This document shows, in pieces, positions 17,323 to 26,080 of a stretch of 33,841 nt of DNA. This DNA is from Bacteroidota bacterium (GTDB taxonomy: Bacteria; Bacteroidota; Ignavibacteria; Kapaibacteriales; UBA2268). Made by a program: the position numbers and the translations under genes. Location: assembly GCA_024278075.1 (NCBI GenBank), contig JAJRTW010000085.1, positions 1-33,841 of the forward strand, in the 5' to 3' direction. Every line of letters begins with the position of its first letter. Within the stretch, counting starts at the first letter, position 1. A model generated the notes under the pieces. That model was not told the origin of the DNA. It saw only the letters and a list, made by a program, of their open reading frames with translations, and searched no databases.

Positions 17323-17459
17323 CTAAGTATTCTATCACAAATTGCATCGGATTATAATTTGCGAAACGGATATTTGAAGTTATTTTGCATTCCCAAATCG
17401 GAGAGGTGGTGTGAAAACTCAATAATATGTTATCGTGCCTGTCCAGGTTTATCGAGGAA

Positions 17460-17557
17460 ATTATTTCAGTATCCAAATTCCGCATAAATACTGGCTTATA
17501 GATTCTGAAACAAGTTCAGAATGACAGTTTTCCGTTCTGACGGTTGTTACAACCGGC
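17460..17557. repeat. Repeat C copy 3 and repeat B copy 2
   Basis: GATTCTGAAACAAGTTCAGA at 17501 belongs to family C, with ATACTGGCTTATAG upstream as in copy 1; GACGGTTGTTACAACCGGC at 17539-17557 belongs to family B. Both lie in the 1000-base gap 16911-17914, which also holds the MITE and repeat F and has no credible gene. Confidence 0.6.
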
Positions 17558-17599
17558 AAGTAGATGAAGTCAGGGGCACGGTATGCCCGGCCCTTTCAC

Positions 17600-17698
17600 T
17601 TTAATCCCACATTGTGGGTTTAATTCCCCGTTGCTTGCGGCGATTATTAAATTCTGTTAAACATTGATACCCCGCTGCTTGCGGCGGGGTAGTTCATT
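17600..17698. repeat. 99-bp dispersed repeat F, plus-orientation copy
   Basis: TTTAATCCCACATTGTGGGT at the left, a second palindrome CCCCGCTGCTTGCGGCGGGG near the right, ending GTAGTTCATT. A nearly identical copy lies inverted at 26546-26644. Confidence 0.75.
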
Positions 17699-17914
17699 TG
17701 CAACATTCGATGACAGCCTACGGAACTTTTCACACAGTCTCGGAATTTGGGGAATGAGATGAACCGGAATTTGGGAATCAGACGACCAACCCAAACTCAG
17801 CAATCAAATATATTAGATGCTTTTCTAACTCTTGTTATTTTTATAAATTGTTAGTATCTAATATATCAAAATCAAAATAGAATAAAATTTGTTAAATAGT
17901 TATCCGGATTTTTT

Positions 17915-20900
17915 ATGGAATTCAAACATCTGCACAGAGCTTTTGCAATCTTGGCCTTTCTGACGGCAACGGTAGTATATATGCTGACCGTTCAGCCGAC
18001 TGTACCGTTTTGGGACTGCGGCGAATTTTCGGCAGCATCAATATGGCAGGAAGTGCCACACCCCCCCGGAGCCCCGTTGTTTTTAATGCTAGGGAAATTA
18101 TTTCATATATTTATTCCGTTCGGCGATCCCGGATGGCGTGTGAATTTGGTTTCGGTTTTTTCCAGCGCATTCATCATCCTCTTATTGTATTTGATAAGCG
18201 TTAAAGTAATTCGGAATTTCCGGAAGGAATCGATTGAGACCACTGGCGAAGCCCTGGCCATATACGGCTCGGCTTTTGTCGGTTCGCTGGCTTTGATATT
18301 CAGCGACACCTTCTGGTTCAATGCTGTCGAATCGGAAGTCTATGCACTTTCTGCTTTGTTCGTAGCCATACTTCTATATTTAATGATGAGATGGAATGAG
18401 GTGGCCGACCAGCCCGGCAATGAAAAATATCTACTTGCTATGGCCTATCTCATCGGGCTGTCCACCGGAGTCCACCTGCTGGCTGTATTGACTGTCTTCG
18501 CAATAGTATTCCTGGTTTATTTCAGAAAGTATAAATTATCCTATATGTCATTTATCGTAACCGGTATTATTTCACTAATATTGCTATATATAATCTATCC
18601 GGGAATCGTTAAATATATTCCGGCCCTGCTGGCGGGCCATACCCCCTGGCGAAATGAAGCAAGGGAATATCTGATAGAAGACAGCCCCGTTCTTACTTTC
18701 CTGACAATCGCTGCCGTAATTGGCACTATGTACGCCCTATGGAAAGGATTAAAGAACAAGAAACATATAGTCAATCTTGCGGCAAGCGCCCTGCTGCTGA
18801 TGCTCTTGGGCTATACAACATATACTCAAATACTGCTGCGGTCGAATGCCAACCCGCCAATGAACGAGAACGAGCCGAAGAACCTTACGAAACTAACCGC
18901 CTATCTTGGCCGCGAGCAATATGGCGACGACCCCGCCTGGCCCAGGCGTTTCAAGAGCGATGAGTACTACAGCCGGCACTATATTAAGAAAGATTCCAAA
19001 GGCGAATATATCTACGGGAAATGGTACCCTCCGGAACGCAAGCCGGTTTACAGAAAGGATGGCACAGGATTCACGGTCCCGACATTCAAAAAAGTTAATT
19101 TCATGGGCGAGATGATGTATATGTTGAAATATCAGATAGATCACATGTATTTCAGGTATTTCTTTTGGAATTATGTGGGAAGAATGAGCGATGTGCAGGA
19201 AGCACCGGCTGCATTTTTTAGTAAGGCAGGTGTGGATGAATTAAATTATAGATCCGGCTATAAGGACTTATTCCCAATCCGTTTCTTTATGCTGCCATTG
19301 CTGTTCGGATTAATAGGAATGATCTTCCACTTTTGGCGCGACCCCAAAATGGCTTTTCTGTTTCTGATAACATTTTTGCTGATGGGCGTACTGGCGGCGA
19401 TTGCCCAGCAGCAGCAGATGCCGCAGCCCCGCGAGCGCGATTATTTCTATACCGGGTCGTTCCTGGTATGGTGTATGTGGATTGGCCTGGGCACATACGG
19501 AATAATTGAATGGCTGGCCAAGACTAAGAAGACACCTTTGATAACGGCTTCGGTCGTTGCAATTTCTATTTTGCTGGTGCCGGTCAATATGGCCGTAGGC
19601 GGATGGAAGCTCCACAGCCGGGCCGGGAACTTTATTCCGTTCGATTATTCTTATAATATTCTGCAAAGCACCGAAAAAAATGCAATCATTTTCACCAATG
19701 GCGACAACGACACATTCCCACTATGGTATCTTCAGGATGTGGCCGGTGTGCGGCGGGACGTAAGGGTGGTGAACCTTAGCCTTGGCAACACTTTGTGGTA
19801 TGTGGACCAGCTTAAGAACCGCAGCCCGTGGGGTGCCGAACAAATCCCCTTGAGCTTTGCCGACGACAGTTTGCAGGTTGATGAACTCAGCGACAGAGCT
19901 TTAAATTATGATTTCAGCGAGGCGCAGAATGTATCGATTCCGGTCGACAGGAAAATTCTGGCTGAATATACTGCCGATTCGGCGATTATTGCCAATGGTG
20001 CAATGAACTTCAGGTTCATAGGTAAGCCGTATCAGGAAATGGAAGGCAAACAAATATATCTGGTTCGGATTCAGGACAAACTTGTGCTTGATATTCTGCG
20101 TCAGGTACGCTTCACCAGGCCTGTTTACTTCTCCACAACCGTCGGGCCGGATGCGTTTTGCGGATTGGAGCCATATTTCCGCTACGAAGGAATGGCCATG
20201 AGGATTTGCCCGGTTAAACAAAAAACCGGCAACTTAGAGCCATTCGAGCCGGAGATAATGTGGCAGTCATTGATGAATGTTGATAACAGTGACAATTTCC
20301 ACAAAGAGCCGCATTATGGCTTTAAACTTCGAAACCTCAACAAGCCCTCGGTATATTACGATGAGGTGCACCGCAGGTTGATGATGACATACAGGCACCT
20401 CTACGCTTCGTTTGCCTCGTATATGAAGGCCGACAAGAACGATCCGGACAAGGCAATCGAAATTCTTAATCAAATGAATAATATGATTTCGCCTGTCCAG
20501 TTCCCGATGACTTTCGATATGGAATACAGGATAGCTAAGTTATATGAGGACTGCGGAGAAACGGAGCAGGCAGATAAAATGTACGATTTATGCCTGCAAT
20601 CCTCCCTGGAACTTATCAATAATAATGATTTGCAGCCTGATATTATGCTGTATGAAGCCGCAGGAAGGTATGTTGGGCCTCACCGCTATGCTTCAAGAAT
20701 TTACGAAAGAAACGAAAATTATGTTGACGCAAGGGATGTGCTCGAGAAATTATTAGCGCAGGCCGAGGATTTGAAGAGAAGGTACCAGAATGCCCCAGGC
20801 TATGAGCAGGAGGCAGCGAAAATGGAATACAATATATTCGATATTAAGATGAATATCGATGAATACTATATTGCTGATTTCGAAAAGAACGACGACCTGC

Positions 20901-21052
20901 AGGGGGCGCTCGACAAGGCTAAAAGTATTTATCAACGCTATGCAAAATCGAATGACGCCGCTCAAATGACACTGGGGAGATATGTGGCCGAAAAGATTAA
21001 AGACCTCGAGTCTAAACTCGGAGTTATTGATACATCTGCCGGTTTGCAATAG
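17915..21052 (+). CDS. DUF2723 membrane glycosyltransferase with TPR-like tail
   Basis: Large polytopic membrane protein of 1045 residues of the DUF2723 family, related to the TMEM260-type protein O-mannosyltransferases (GT-C fold, using a lipid-phosphate sugar). The signature FWDCGEFSAASIWQEVPHPP lies at about 32-51; Asp34 and Glu37 in the first extracytoplasmic loop are the likely catalytic and metal-site residues. A dozen or so membrane segments follow to about residue 560, then a soluble domain with FTNGDNDTFPLWYLQ near 590. From about 840 to the end there are helical repeats of TPR type, such as YRIAKLYEDCGETEQADKMY. ATG 17915 begins a normal signal-anchor. A GT2 gene resembling polyprenyl-phosphate sugar synthases follows downstream, but it carries a premature stop. 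Confidence 0.88.
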   Translation: MEFKHLHRAFAILAFLTATVVYMLTVQPTVPFWDCGEFSAASIWQEVPHPPGAPLFLMLGKLFHIFIPFGDPGWRVNLVSVFSSAFIILLLYLISVKVIRNFRKESIETTGEALAIYGSAFVGSLALIFSDTFWFNAVESEVYALSALFVAILLYLMMRWNEVADQPGNEKYLLAMAYLIGLSTGVHLLAVLTVFAIVFLVYFRKYKLSYMSFIVTGIISLILLYIIYPGIVKYIPALLAGHTPWRNEAREYLIEDSPVLTFLTIAAVIGTMYALWKGLKNKKHIVNLAASALLLMLLGYTTYTQILLRSNANPPMNENEPKNLTKLTAYLGREQYGDDPAWPRRFKSDEYYSRHYIKKDSKGEYIYGKWYPPERKPVYRKDGTGFTVPTFKKVNFMGEMMYMLKYQIDHMYFRYFFWNYVGRMSDVQEAPAAFFSKAGVDELNYRSGYKDLFPIRFFMLPLLFGLIGMIFHFWRDPKMAFLFLITFLLMGVLAAIAQQQQMPQPRERDYFYTGSFLVWCMWIGLGTYGIIEWLAKTKKTPLITASVVAISILLVPVNMAVGGWKLHSRAGNFIPFDYSYNILQSTEKNAIIFTNGDNDTFPLWYLQDVAGVRRDVRVVNLSLGNTLWYVDQLKNRSPWGAEQIPLSFADDSLQVDELSDRALNYDFSEAQNVSIPVDRKILAEYTADSAIIANGAMNFRFIGKPYQEMEGKQIYLVRIQDKLVLDILRQVRFTRPVYFSTTVGPDAFCGLEPYFRYEGMAMRICPVKQKTGNLEPFEPEIMWQSLMNVDNSDNFHKEPHYGFKLRNLNKPSVYYDEVHRRLMMTYRHLYASFASYMKADKNDPDKAIEILNQMNNMISPVQFPMTFDMEYRIAKLYEDCGETEQADKMYDLCLQSSLELINNNDLQPDIMLYEAAGRYVGPHRYASRIYERNENYVDARDVLEKLLAQAEDLKRRYQNAPGYEQEAAKMEYNIFDIKMNIDEYYIADFEKNDDLQGALDKAKSIYQRYAKSNDAAQMTLGRYVAEKIKDLESKLGVIDTSAGLQ

Positions 21053-21074
21053 GAATGTTAGGAGTTTAGTTTAG

Positions 21075-21328
21075 GCTGTCATTCCCGCCCTTCGACTCCG
21101 CTCAGGGTGACTATTTTAGTGTCATAGTGAGCGGAGTCGAACTATAGACACGATCGGCCCGGCTCAGGATAAACTCCAGCAGGAATGACAGCCTAAATAA
21201 TCCGTCAAAGTATGCTTGACACGACACTAGTGCATCATCTCAGAATAAATTAATATCTTACGTTCCGTCAGTTGTAACAACTGGCGAATGACGACAGTTT
21301 CTATATTGCCAGTTGTAACAACTGGCGA
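21075..21328. repeat. Intergenic cluster of repeats C and B
   Basis: Between the DUF2723 gene and the GT2 pseudogene. An inverted pair GTCATTCCCGCCC (21075) and AGGAATGACAGCC (about 21181-21193) brackets two opposed GACTCCGCTCA-type segments; then two repeat B palindromes at 21265-21286 and 21307-21328 (CAGTTGTAACAACTGGCG). The rest to 21521 is AT-rich and gene-free. Confidence 0.6.
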
Positions 21329-21521
21329 AAGCAAAAGTGTAACAAAGCCGGGGGCTTAGATACAAGGGTTAACATTGCAATTATTTATGAGATGATGCAA
21401 TAGCTACCTTAAACAACCTATCTACCTACGCTACCTGCTTTTTGCGAAGCAGCCTTGCATAATTCAGGGTTACTTCATACTTGCTTTTGCAAAGAGTAAA
21501 GCAAATAAATAACTTTTTTTT

Positions 21522-22229
21522 ATGAATACATCTATTTCATTAATCATACCGGCGTACAACGAAGAGGAAAGGCTTGAAAGCTCGATTTCCACTGCAATTG
21601 ACTATCTTAGTAAATTGTAATATGATTTTGAAATTATCATAGTCGATGACGGCTCGACCGACGGCACGGCAGACAAGGCAGAATCGCTTGGCGGCAACGT
21701 AAGAGTTCTGCGCCAGCCATCGAACAAGGGCAAGGGTGCGGCCGTCCGCAGGGGCATGATAGAATCCACCGGCTCAATCAAAATATTCTCAGACGCTGAT
21801 TTTTCAACCCCAATCTATGAAACTAAAAAAATCCTCGCCAGCCTTAGTAACGGTTACGATATTTGCATTGGCAGCCGGGCGGTGGACGAATCAATGATTA
21901 TGGAGCATCAGCCCTGGTATCGCGAGTTCATGGGCAAAACATTCAATAAGATTGTTCAATTGCTTGTTCTGAGCGGGATCCAGGATACCCAGTGCGGATT
22001 TAAGGGTTTTACTGACCGTGCTGCATCGATTATTTTCCCAAAGACACAGATAGACGGCTTCGGATTTGATGTTGAGGTTTTGTACCTGGCCAGACTGAAC
22101 GGTATGAGGATACAGGAAATACCGGTAGAGTGGTATAACGACGAGCGTAGTAAAGTTGACCCATTCAAGGATTCATACCGTATGCTTCGCGATATTTTCA
22201 GGGTAAGGCAGCTGCACAGAGACAGATGA
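21522..22229 (+). pseudogene. GT2 polyprenyl-phosphate sugar synthase, in-frame TAA
   Basis: From ATG 21522 the frame reads MNTSISLIIPAYNEEERLES, the normal N-terminus of ALG5/DPM1-like GT2 enzymes, then meets TAA at 21618-21620, and continues in the same frame without any shift through YDFEIIIVDDGSTDGT, NKGKGAAVRRGMIESTG, FSDADFSTPI (metal site), IGSRAV, DTQCGFKGF and FGFDVEVLYLA to TGA 22227. Apart from the one stop codon, all 235 codons look intact. A single base change from AAA, CAA or GAA would account for it. Restart at the next in-frame ATG (21756) would lose the nucleotide-binding strand. Function before the stop was probably to load a sugar on a lipid carrier, plausibly for the DUF2723 enzyme upstream. 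Confidence 0.82.
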
Positions 22230-22455
22230 GTATCCAAATCCGCATCCATTAGCTCATATCATTCCATTTCCACCCAAAGCATTATATTCATAGTCACAAA
22301 CTTACTTCCAGCCAAAATATAAGTATAGCATTGATTCCCGCTGTTATTATCAGGTATTCGAGGGATTTGGCTTATTCTTCATAGAGATTACTTTTCCACA
22401 AAACCAATTAATACCATTAAATATTTTTTATTATTAATAATATTTACTAATTTGG

Positions 22456-22480
22456 TGTGGAGAAGTGGGTCAAAGTGGGA
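22456..22480 (+). promoter_or_regulatory. Putative MraZ operator
   Basis: TGGGT (22466) and TGGGA (22476) stand in direct repeat with a 10-base period, preceded by the weaker TGTGG at 22456 in the same phase. MraZ of other bacteria binds TGGGN repeats spaced in this way upstream of its own gene. The site lies about 60 bases before mraZ, so autoregulation is the likely role. Confidence 0.6.
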
Positions 22481-22539
22481 CGCTTTTCAACCGATCTTCC
22501 ATATAAGTATTTTACATTCACTACAAATATAGCCAAATA

Positions 22540-22986
22540 ATGGGATTTTTCAAGGGGCAGGAGGTATTTTCAATCGACGCAAAGGGGCGTGTGAACATAC
22601 CGGCAAAGATGCGCAAGTGTATATCGCCGGACGCCGGAGATGCTTTTACCCTGATCCGCGGCAAGGACGATTGCATTGAGGCCTACCCGATGGATGAATG
22701 GCAAAAGATGGAAGAGAAGCTGATGAAGCTAAACCAATACGATAAAAAAAGCAGGTATTTTCTGCACAAGGTTTTGCAATGGGCAGAGGAAGTTACGATT
22801 GATTCGCAGCAAAGAATAATGCTGTCGAAGAAGCTGATTGAATTTGCCGGAATAGAGAAGAAAGTCCTTATCTCGGGCATGATTGACCATATCGAACTGT
22901 GGAATCCCGAAAGTTACGAAGAGTATATGAACAGCCGCGATGTTTCTTTCGAAGCTGCTGCCGAGGAAGTAATGAGTCTGGAATAG
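22540..22986 (+). CDS. mraZ: Transcriptional regulator MraZ
   Basis: AbrB-like DNA-binding protein, first gene of division and cell wall (dcw) clusters; it forms ring oligomers and binds TGGGN repeats in its own promoter. The protein is 148 residues, the normal size, with two tandem SpoVT/AbrB-type folds: FSIDAKGRVNIPAKMRK (about 10-26) and VTIDSQQRIMLSKKLIEFAG (about 87-106), each ending in the typical basic or hydrophobic loop. ATG 22540 matches the family start MGFFKGQ. The candidate operator lies just upstream. A 235-base gap separates it from rsmH, wider than usual. Confidence 0.95.
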   Translation: MGFFKGQEVFSIDAKGRVNIPAKMRKCISPDAGDAFTLIRGKDDCIEAYPMDEWQKMEEKLMKLNQYDKKSRYFLHKVLQWAEEVTIDSQQRIMLSKKLIEFAGIEKKVLISGMIDHIELWNPESYEEYMNSRDVSFEAAAEEVMSLE

Positions 22987-23052
22987 TGAGCCGGGAGTTA
23001 TGGGTTGCGAGCAAAGGGTGATATAATAAATTGCTCAATAATCAACTGAAAA

Positions 23053-23129
23053 AAAGCTGCAAGCATCAAGTAGCAGAATTATTGGAAAACTACTTGCAAA
23101 TAAAACTGTAACCTATAACTCGCAGCTTT
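23053..23129 (+). other. Imperfect hairpin between mraZ and rsmH
   Basis: AAAGCTGC (23053) pairs with GCAGCTTT (23122), enclosing AAGTAG / CTACTT. Upstream GAGTTATGGGTT (about 22995) can pair with AACCTATAACTC (about 23110) as an alternative fold. This could be a processing or attenuation structure inside the operon, or just another repeat. No gene is visible in the gap 22987-23221. Confidence 0.4.
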
Positions 23130-23221
23130 AAAGATAAAGAACTTAAGCGTGATTATTTCATCAAACAAATATCGGGAAAACAAAACTAATTTCCCGATAG
23201 GGTGTTTGGGATTATAAACAA

Positions 23222-24211
23222 TTGAAAAAGAACAAAAAGCGTAAACCGGGCAAACCCCGGAGCAAAAGGCCGGACAAATCACTTCAAATCAGGTACGACT
23301 ACCACCTGCCGGTTTTTTTGCAAAAAGTTTGTGACTGCCTGGTCACAAAGAACGACGGCATATACGTTGACGGCACACTCGGCGGAGGCGGACATGCTTT
23401 CGAGATCCTCAAAAGGCTCGATTCGGGGGGATTGATTTTTGCCTTTGATAAGGATCCCGAAGCAATAAACCATTGCAAGCTGAAATTCTGCAGCGAACTT
23501 TCAGCTTCGCCGCCAAGGATAAAACTGGTCAACGAGTGCTATAGTAAGGCATTCGGCATAGAGGAGATCAAGGGAAAGGTTGACGGCTTTCTTCTCGACC
23601 TCGGGGTATCATCGCGCCAGCTCGACAGCGATTCGATTGGCCTGAGCTATCGCATAGATTCTAATCTCGACATGAGATTTACGCCCGAAGGAAGAACTGC
23701 CGAAGAGTTTCTGCATGCAGCAAAAGAGGAGGAACTTGAACAAGTTCTTCGCAAATATGGGGAAGAGCCTTTCTCGGGGAAGATAGCGCGGCGGATTGTT
23801 GAAAGGCGCCGCGCTGCTCCCGTTAAAACCACTTTCCAATTGCGAATGATTGTCGAAGAAACCGTTCCTCCCCATTTGGCATTTAAATCTCTTTCCCGCG
23901 TGTTCCAGGCCCTGCGTATTGCAGTAAACGCCGAACTCGAAGTCCTTGAGAATACTTTAACAAATATCATACCAGTTATGGCGCCCGGGGGCAGAATAGT
24001 CGTTTTGTCCTACCATTCGCTTGAGGACAGGATAGTTAAGAATGTGTTCAGAGAAAATAGGCTGAAGAAAAGCGGAGATAATGCCGGCCGGCCGGGCCTT
24101 AAGATTATCACTCCTAAACCTCTGACTCCAAGCCTCGAGGAAATCAGCCAAAATCCGCGGGCACGCAGCGCCAAGCTCCGGGTGGCCGAAAGGGTTTCCC
24201 CCACGAGTTAA
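23222..24211 (+). CDS. rsmH: 16S rRNA m4C1402 methyltransferase RsmH
   Basis: AdoMet-dependent N4-methyltransferase of C1402 in 16S rRNA, formerly MraW. Seen: YHLPVFLQKVCDCL (about 27-40), the AdoMet site YVDGTLGGGGHAFEIL near 48-63, DGFLLDLGVSSRQLD, MRFTPEGRTAEEFLH, and the C-terminal VLSYHSLEDRIVKN and RAKLRVAER-like end, all diagnostic. The start is a TTG at 23222 giving an extra basic tail of about 25 residues before the family core, so the exact start is open. The TAA stop lies inside dispersed repeat A. The usual next dcw genes (ftsL, ftsI, murE) do not follow; phage-derived genes on the other strand do. Confidence 0.95.
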   Translation: MKKNKKRKPGKPRSKRPDKSLQIRYDYHLPVFLQKVCDCLVTKNDGIYVDGTLGGGGHAFEILKRLDSGGLIFAFDKDPEAINHCKLKFCSELSASPPRIKLVNECYSKAFGIEEIKGKVDGFLLDLGVSSRQLDSDSIGLSYRIDSNLDMRFTPEGRTAEEFLHAAKEEELEQVLRKYGEEPFSGKIARRIVERRRAAPVKTTFQLRMIVEETVPPHLAFKSLSRVFQALRIAVNAELEVLENTLTNIIPVMAPGGRIVVLSYHSLEDRIVKNVFRENRLKKSGDNAGRPGLKIITPKPLTPSLEEISQNPRARSAKLRVAERVSPTS

Positions 24212-24294
24212 TACTCGGGGCTATTTATTCTCCCAGCGGCCAGCGATTAACTCTAAGAGTCATCCCCCTTAATCCCCCTTCAAAGGGGGAATTC
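24202..24294. repeat. Repeat A copy 2 and repeat E copy 1
   Basis: CCACGAGTTAATACTCGGGG and CTATTTATT (inverse of copy 1 orientation) supply the rsmH stop codon. At 24261-24294 follows CATCCCCCTTAATCCCCCTT then CAAAGGGGGAATT, a C5/G5 palindrome family also at 27257-27291 and inside the MITE copies. Confidence 0.65.
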
Positions 24295-24307
24295 ATCGGA
24301 TAACAGC

Positions 24308-25462
24308 TCAAGTCCCAACCGCCTCTATTTCATCCTCTTTGAAACCGTAGTTGTCCATCCAGTATTTCTTAGTGAATCTAATGCTGCCGCTGCGCGATAT
24401 TTTGATGTCACGGTCAACTGCCTGCATATTCTCCGAATCGCTTAGGATTACCTTGAATAGCGGGTATTCGCTGCCGCCGAAGTTCAGGTCGACGATATAG
24501 CGGATCAGTGTGTTGATGGCCGATTCCACCAGTTTAATATCGGATTGTATTACTTCCTGGCGGATACGGAAATGCGTTTTCGATGCGGCATACGACCCCA
24601 TCTCCAGTTCGGTGGTCAGCGTCTGGGATAATATGGCCTTCGATACTTCGGCATTGCAATGCTTAATCAGATCTTTGTAGAGGTCCACCGAACTCGAGCG
24701 GTTGGCCTCATGCAGTTTAATGTCAATATCCGACGGCGTTACGATGACGGCATCTTCGGTCATATTGGCCAGCTCTTCGGCCAGCTTCCGGGATTCATCG
24801 AAGCTGGCGCCGCGCGTATATTGCCCCGTCAGGATCGGCATTCCGAACTTCTCCATAAAATTCACCCAGAACCGCATTCCGCCGTTCTTGAATGTAACCG
24901 GCCAGTAGCATTTGGAAAGCAGGGCGTTGCCATAAGGATTCAAATAGCCCGGCTCGTACCGCACACAGATGAACTTGCGTTCGGGAAGTTCCACTCCCTT
25001 GGGTTCGCCCTTTTTCCTGAACCGCAGATTTCCTTCGCCATCGAAGAAGAACCATTCCTGAGGTTTGGCCTGTATCTTCTTCGGCAGGAAATATTTCCTG
25101 CCGCCGGCAGTTGTTTCCCAGGTTATTTCGATTGGCTGGAACCCGAAAAGAGGAGCCTCGAGGATGTCGCGAATCACCTGATAGATGTCAAGCCCATTGA
25201 TTATCTTACTGATTTCCCTGACCTTTGCGTCGGACATTCCGTTTGGGATCAGAATATGTTCGAGCGACAGCACACCGCTTTTTCGCGACTGGATGCAGCT
25301 CCACACGTGCGGGTCATTCTTCAGGTCCCTGTATACATCTATGGATTTGCCCGTTCTCGATAGGATTTTATCCGGATTCGGGAGCATTCCGATATAGCTC
25401 ATAAAGGAATAGCGGGAATTCCTGGTGACCAGTTCGCGGGTTAGATTTCTTTTTTCAGGCAT
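24308..25462 (-). CDS. Phage portal protein, DUF935 (Mu gp29-like)
   Basis: Portal ring protein of Mu-like phages, through which DNA enters the capsid. Seen: YRDLKNDPHVWSCIQSRK near residue 43, GFQPIEITW near 105, ERKFICVRYEPGYLNPYGNALL near 160-182, FGMPILTGQYTRGAS near 205, and SQTLTTELEMGSYAASKTHF near 280-299, all DUF935 landmarks. The 384-residue length is short compared with Mu gp29 (over 500), missing mainly the C-terminal tail. ATG 25462 has no strong ribosome site. It sits at the end of the phage block and next to rsmH, far from the capsid genes, whereas in Mu it lies before the protease and capsid genes. No terminase or MuF gene adjoins it. Confidence 0.9.
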   Translation of the reverse strand: MPEKRNLTRELVTRNSRYSFMSYIGMLPNPDKILSRTGKSIDVYRDLKNDPHVWSCIQSRKSGVLSLEHILIPNGMSDAKVREISKIINGLDIYQVIRDILEAPLFGFQPIEITWETTAGGRKYFLPKKIQAKPQEWFFFDGEGNLRFRKKGEPKGVELPERKFICVRYEPGYLNPYGNALLSKCYWPVTFKNGGMRFWVNFMEKFGMPILTGQYTRGASFDESRKLAEELANMTEDAVIVTPSDIDIKLHEANRSSSVDLYKDLIKHCNAEVSKAILSQTLTTELEMGSYAASKTHFRIRQEVIQSDIKLVESAINTLIRYIVDLNFGGSEYPLFKVILSDSENMQAVDRDIKISRSGSIRFTKKYWMDNYGFKEDEIEAVGT

Positions 25463-25551
25463 AGTATTATTTCTTCGTATAATTAATAATTAGTTATTAG
25501 TCGTTGGTTTAGTATTGCATTGAAAGGTAAATATGACTATACATCCTTTTT

Positions 25552-25580
25552 CCACGAGTTAAAACTCATGGCTATTTATT
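25552..25580. repeat. Dispersed palindromic repeat A, copy 3
   Basis: CCACGAGTTAAAACTCATGG then CTATTTATT, between the portal gene and the spanin-like gene. Same orientation as the rsmH copy. Confidence 0.65.
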
Positions 25581-25627
25581 CTTGTGCCACCATCGTTTAT
25601 AGCATGGGATAGACTGGCAGGCACTAC

Positions 25628-26080
25628 TCATTTCGCCGCCCCGAGCAGATAGCCCGTAGCCACCCCGCCAAGAATATACGCCGGCACTTCCCACCAGGGC
25701 CGCTCCTTTTCTATTGTTTTGTATATGCTCACCTGCTCGATTGCAATCGAGTCCGGGCTATTTCTAATGGCCACGGAAAACAAATTCTCGGGGTATTGAA
25801 ATTTTGCCGAAACCGTATCCCGCCGCAGTATCGTATCAAGCAATGCAACAAACGGCCTGGTTATAATCACCGTGTCGCGCGTATGAATGATCTTAGTCTT
25901 AACTTTATTGATAATAATTGGCTTTCGGTTAATCGTTCTGATTACGGTGTCGGTAACAATCCTTTCGATTGCATAAGGCTGCTTTACTATAATCTCCTTC
26001 TCCGGCAGGACGTAAATCGCTACTATGAATCCGATTATGATGCAGGATATATATTTCCATATTGAATTCTTCTGTGTCAT
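25628..26080 (-). CDS. Small two-anchor membrane protein, spanin-like
   Basis: A 150-residue protein with an N-terminal membrane segment (YISCIIIGFIVAIYVL), a long extracytoplasmic middle rich in charged beta-type repeats (IVTDTVIRTI, KTKIIHTRDTVIITR) and a second hydrophobic stretch at the C-terminus (AYILGGVATGYLLGAA). I do not recognise the family. The layout and its place behind a holin-like gene with a four-base overlap (26077-26080) suggest a lysis accessory protein spanning the envelope, by analogy with Rz-type spanins; that is inference. It is intact and carries no signs of decay. Confidence 0.5.
   Translation of the reverse strand: MTQKNSIWKYISCIIIGFIVAIYVLPEKEIIVKQPYAIERIVTDTVIRTINRKPIIINKVKTKIIHTRDTVIITRPFVALLDTILRRDTVSAKFQYPENLFSVAIRNSPDSIAIEQVSIYKTIEKERPWWEVPAYILGGVATGYLLGAAK

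Noticed and set aside
17171-17485. Minus-strand ORF of 104 codons overlapping MITE copy 1
   Set aside because: Most of it is repeat sequence, and the matching MITE copy 2 does not preserve a related gene beyond the element.
21618-21620. Programmed recoding (selenocysteine or pyrrolysine) at the GT2 stop
   Set aside because: The codon is TAA, not TGA or TAG, and there is no obvious recoding structure after it.
21756-22229. Shorter GT2 gene starting at ATG 21756
   Set aside because: Would lack the nucleotide-binding first half that is present and intact upstream of and just after the TAA; the whole 21522-22229 unit is better seen as one interrupted gene.
24659-25363. Plus-strand ORF of 234 codons opposite the portal gene
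   Set aside because: Low-complexity antisense reading of a gene whose minus-strand product has clear DUF935 motifs.
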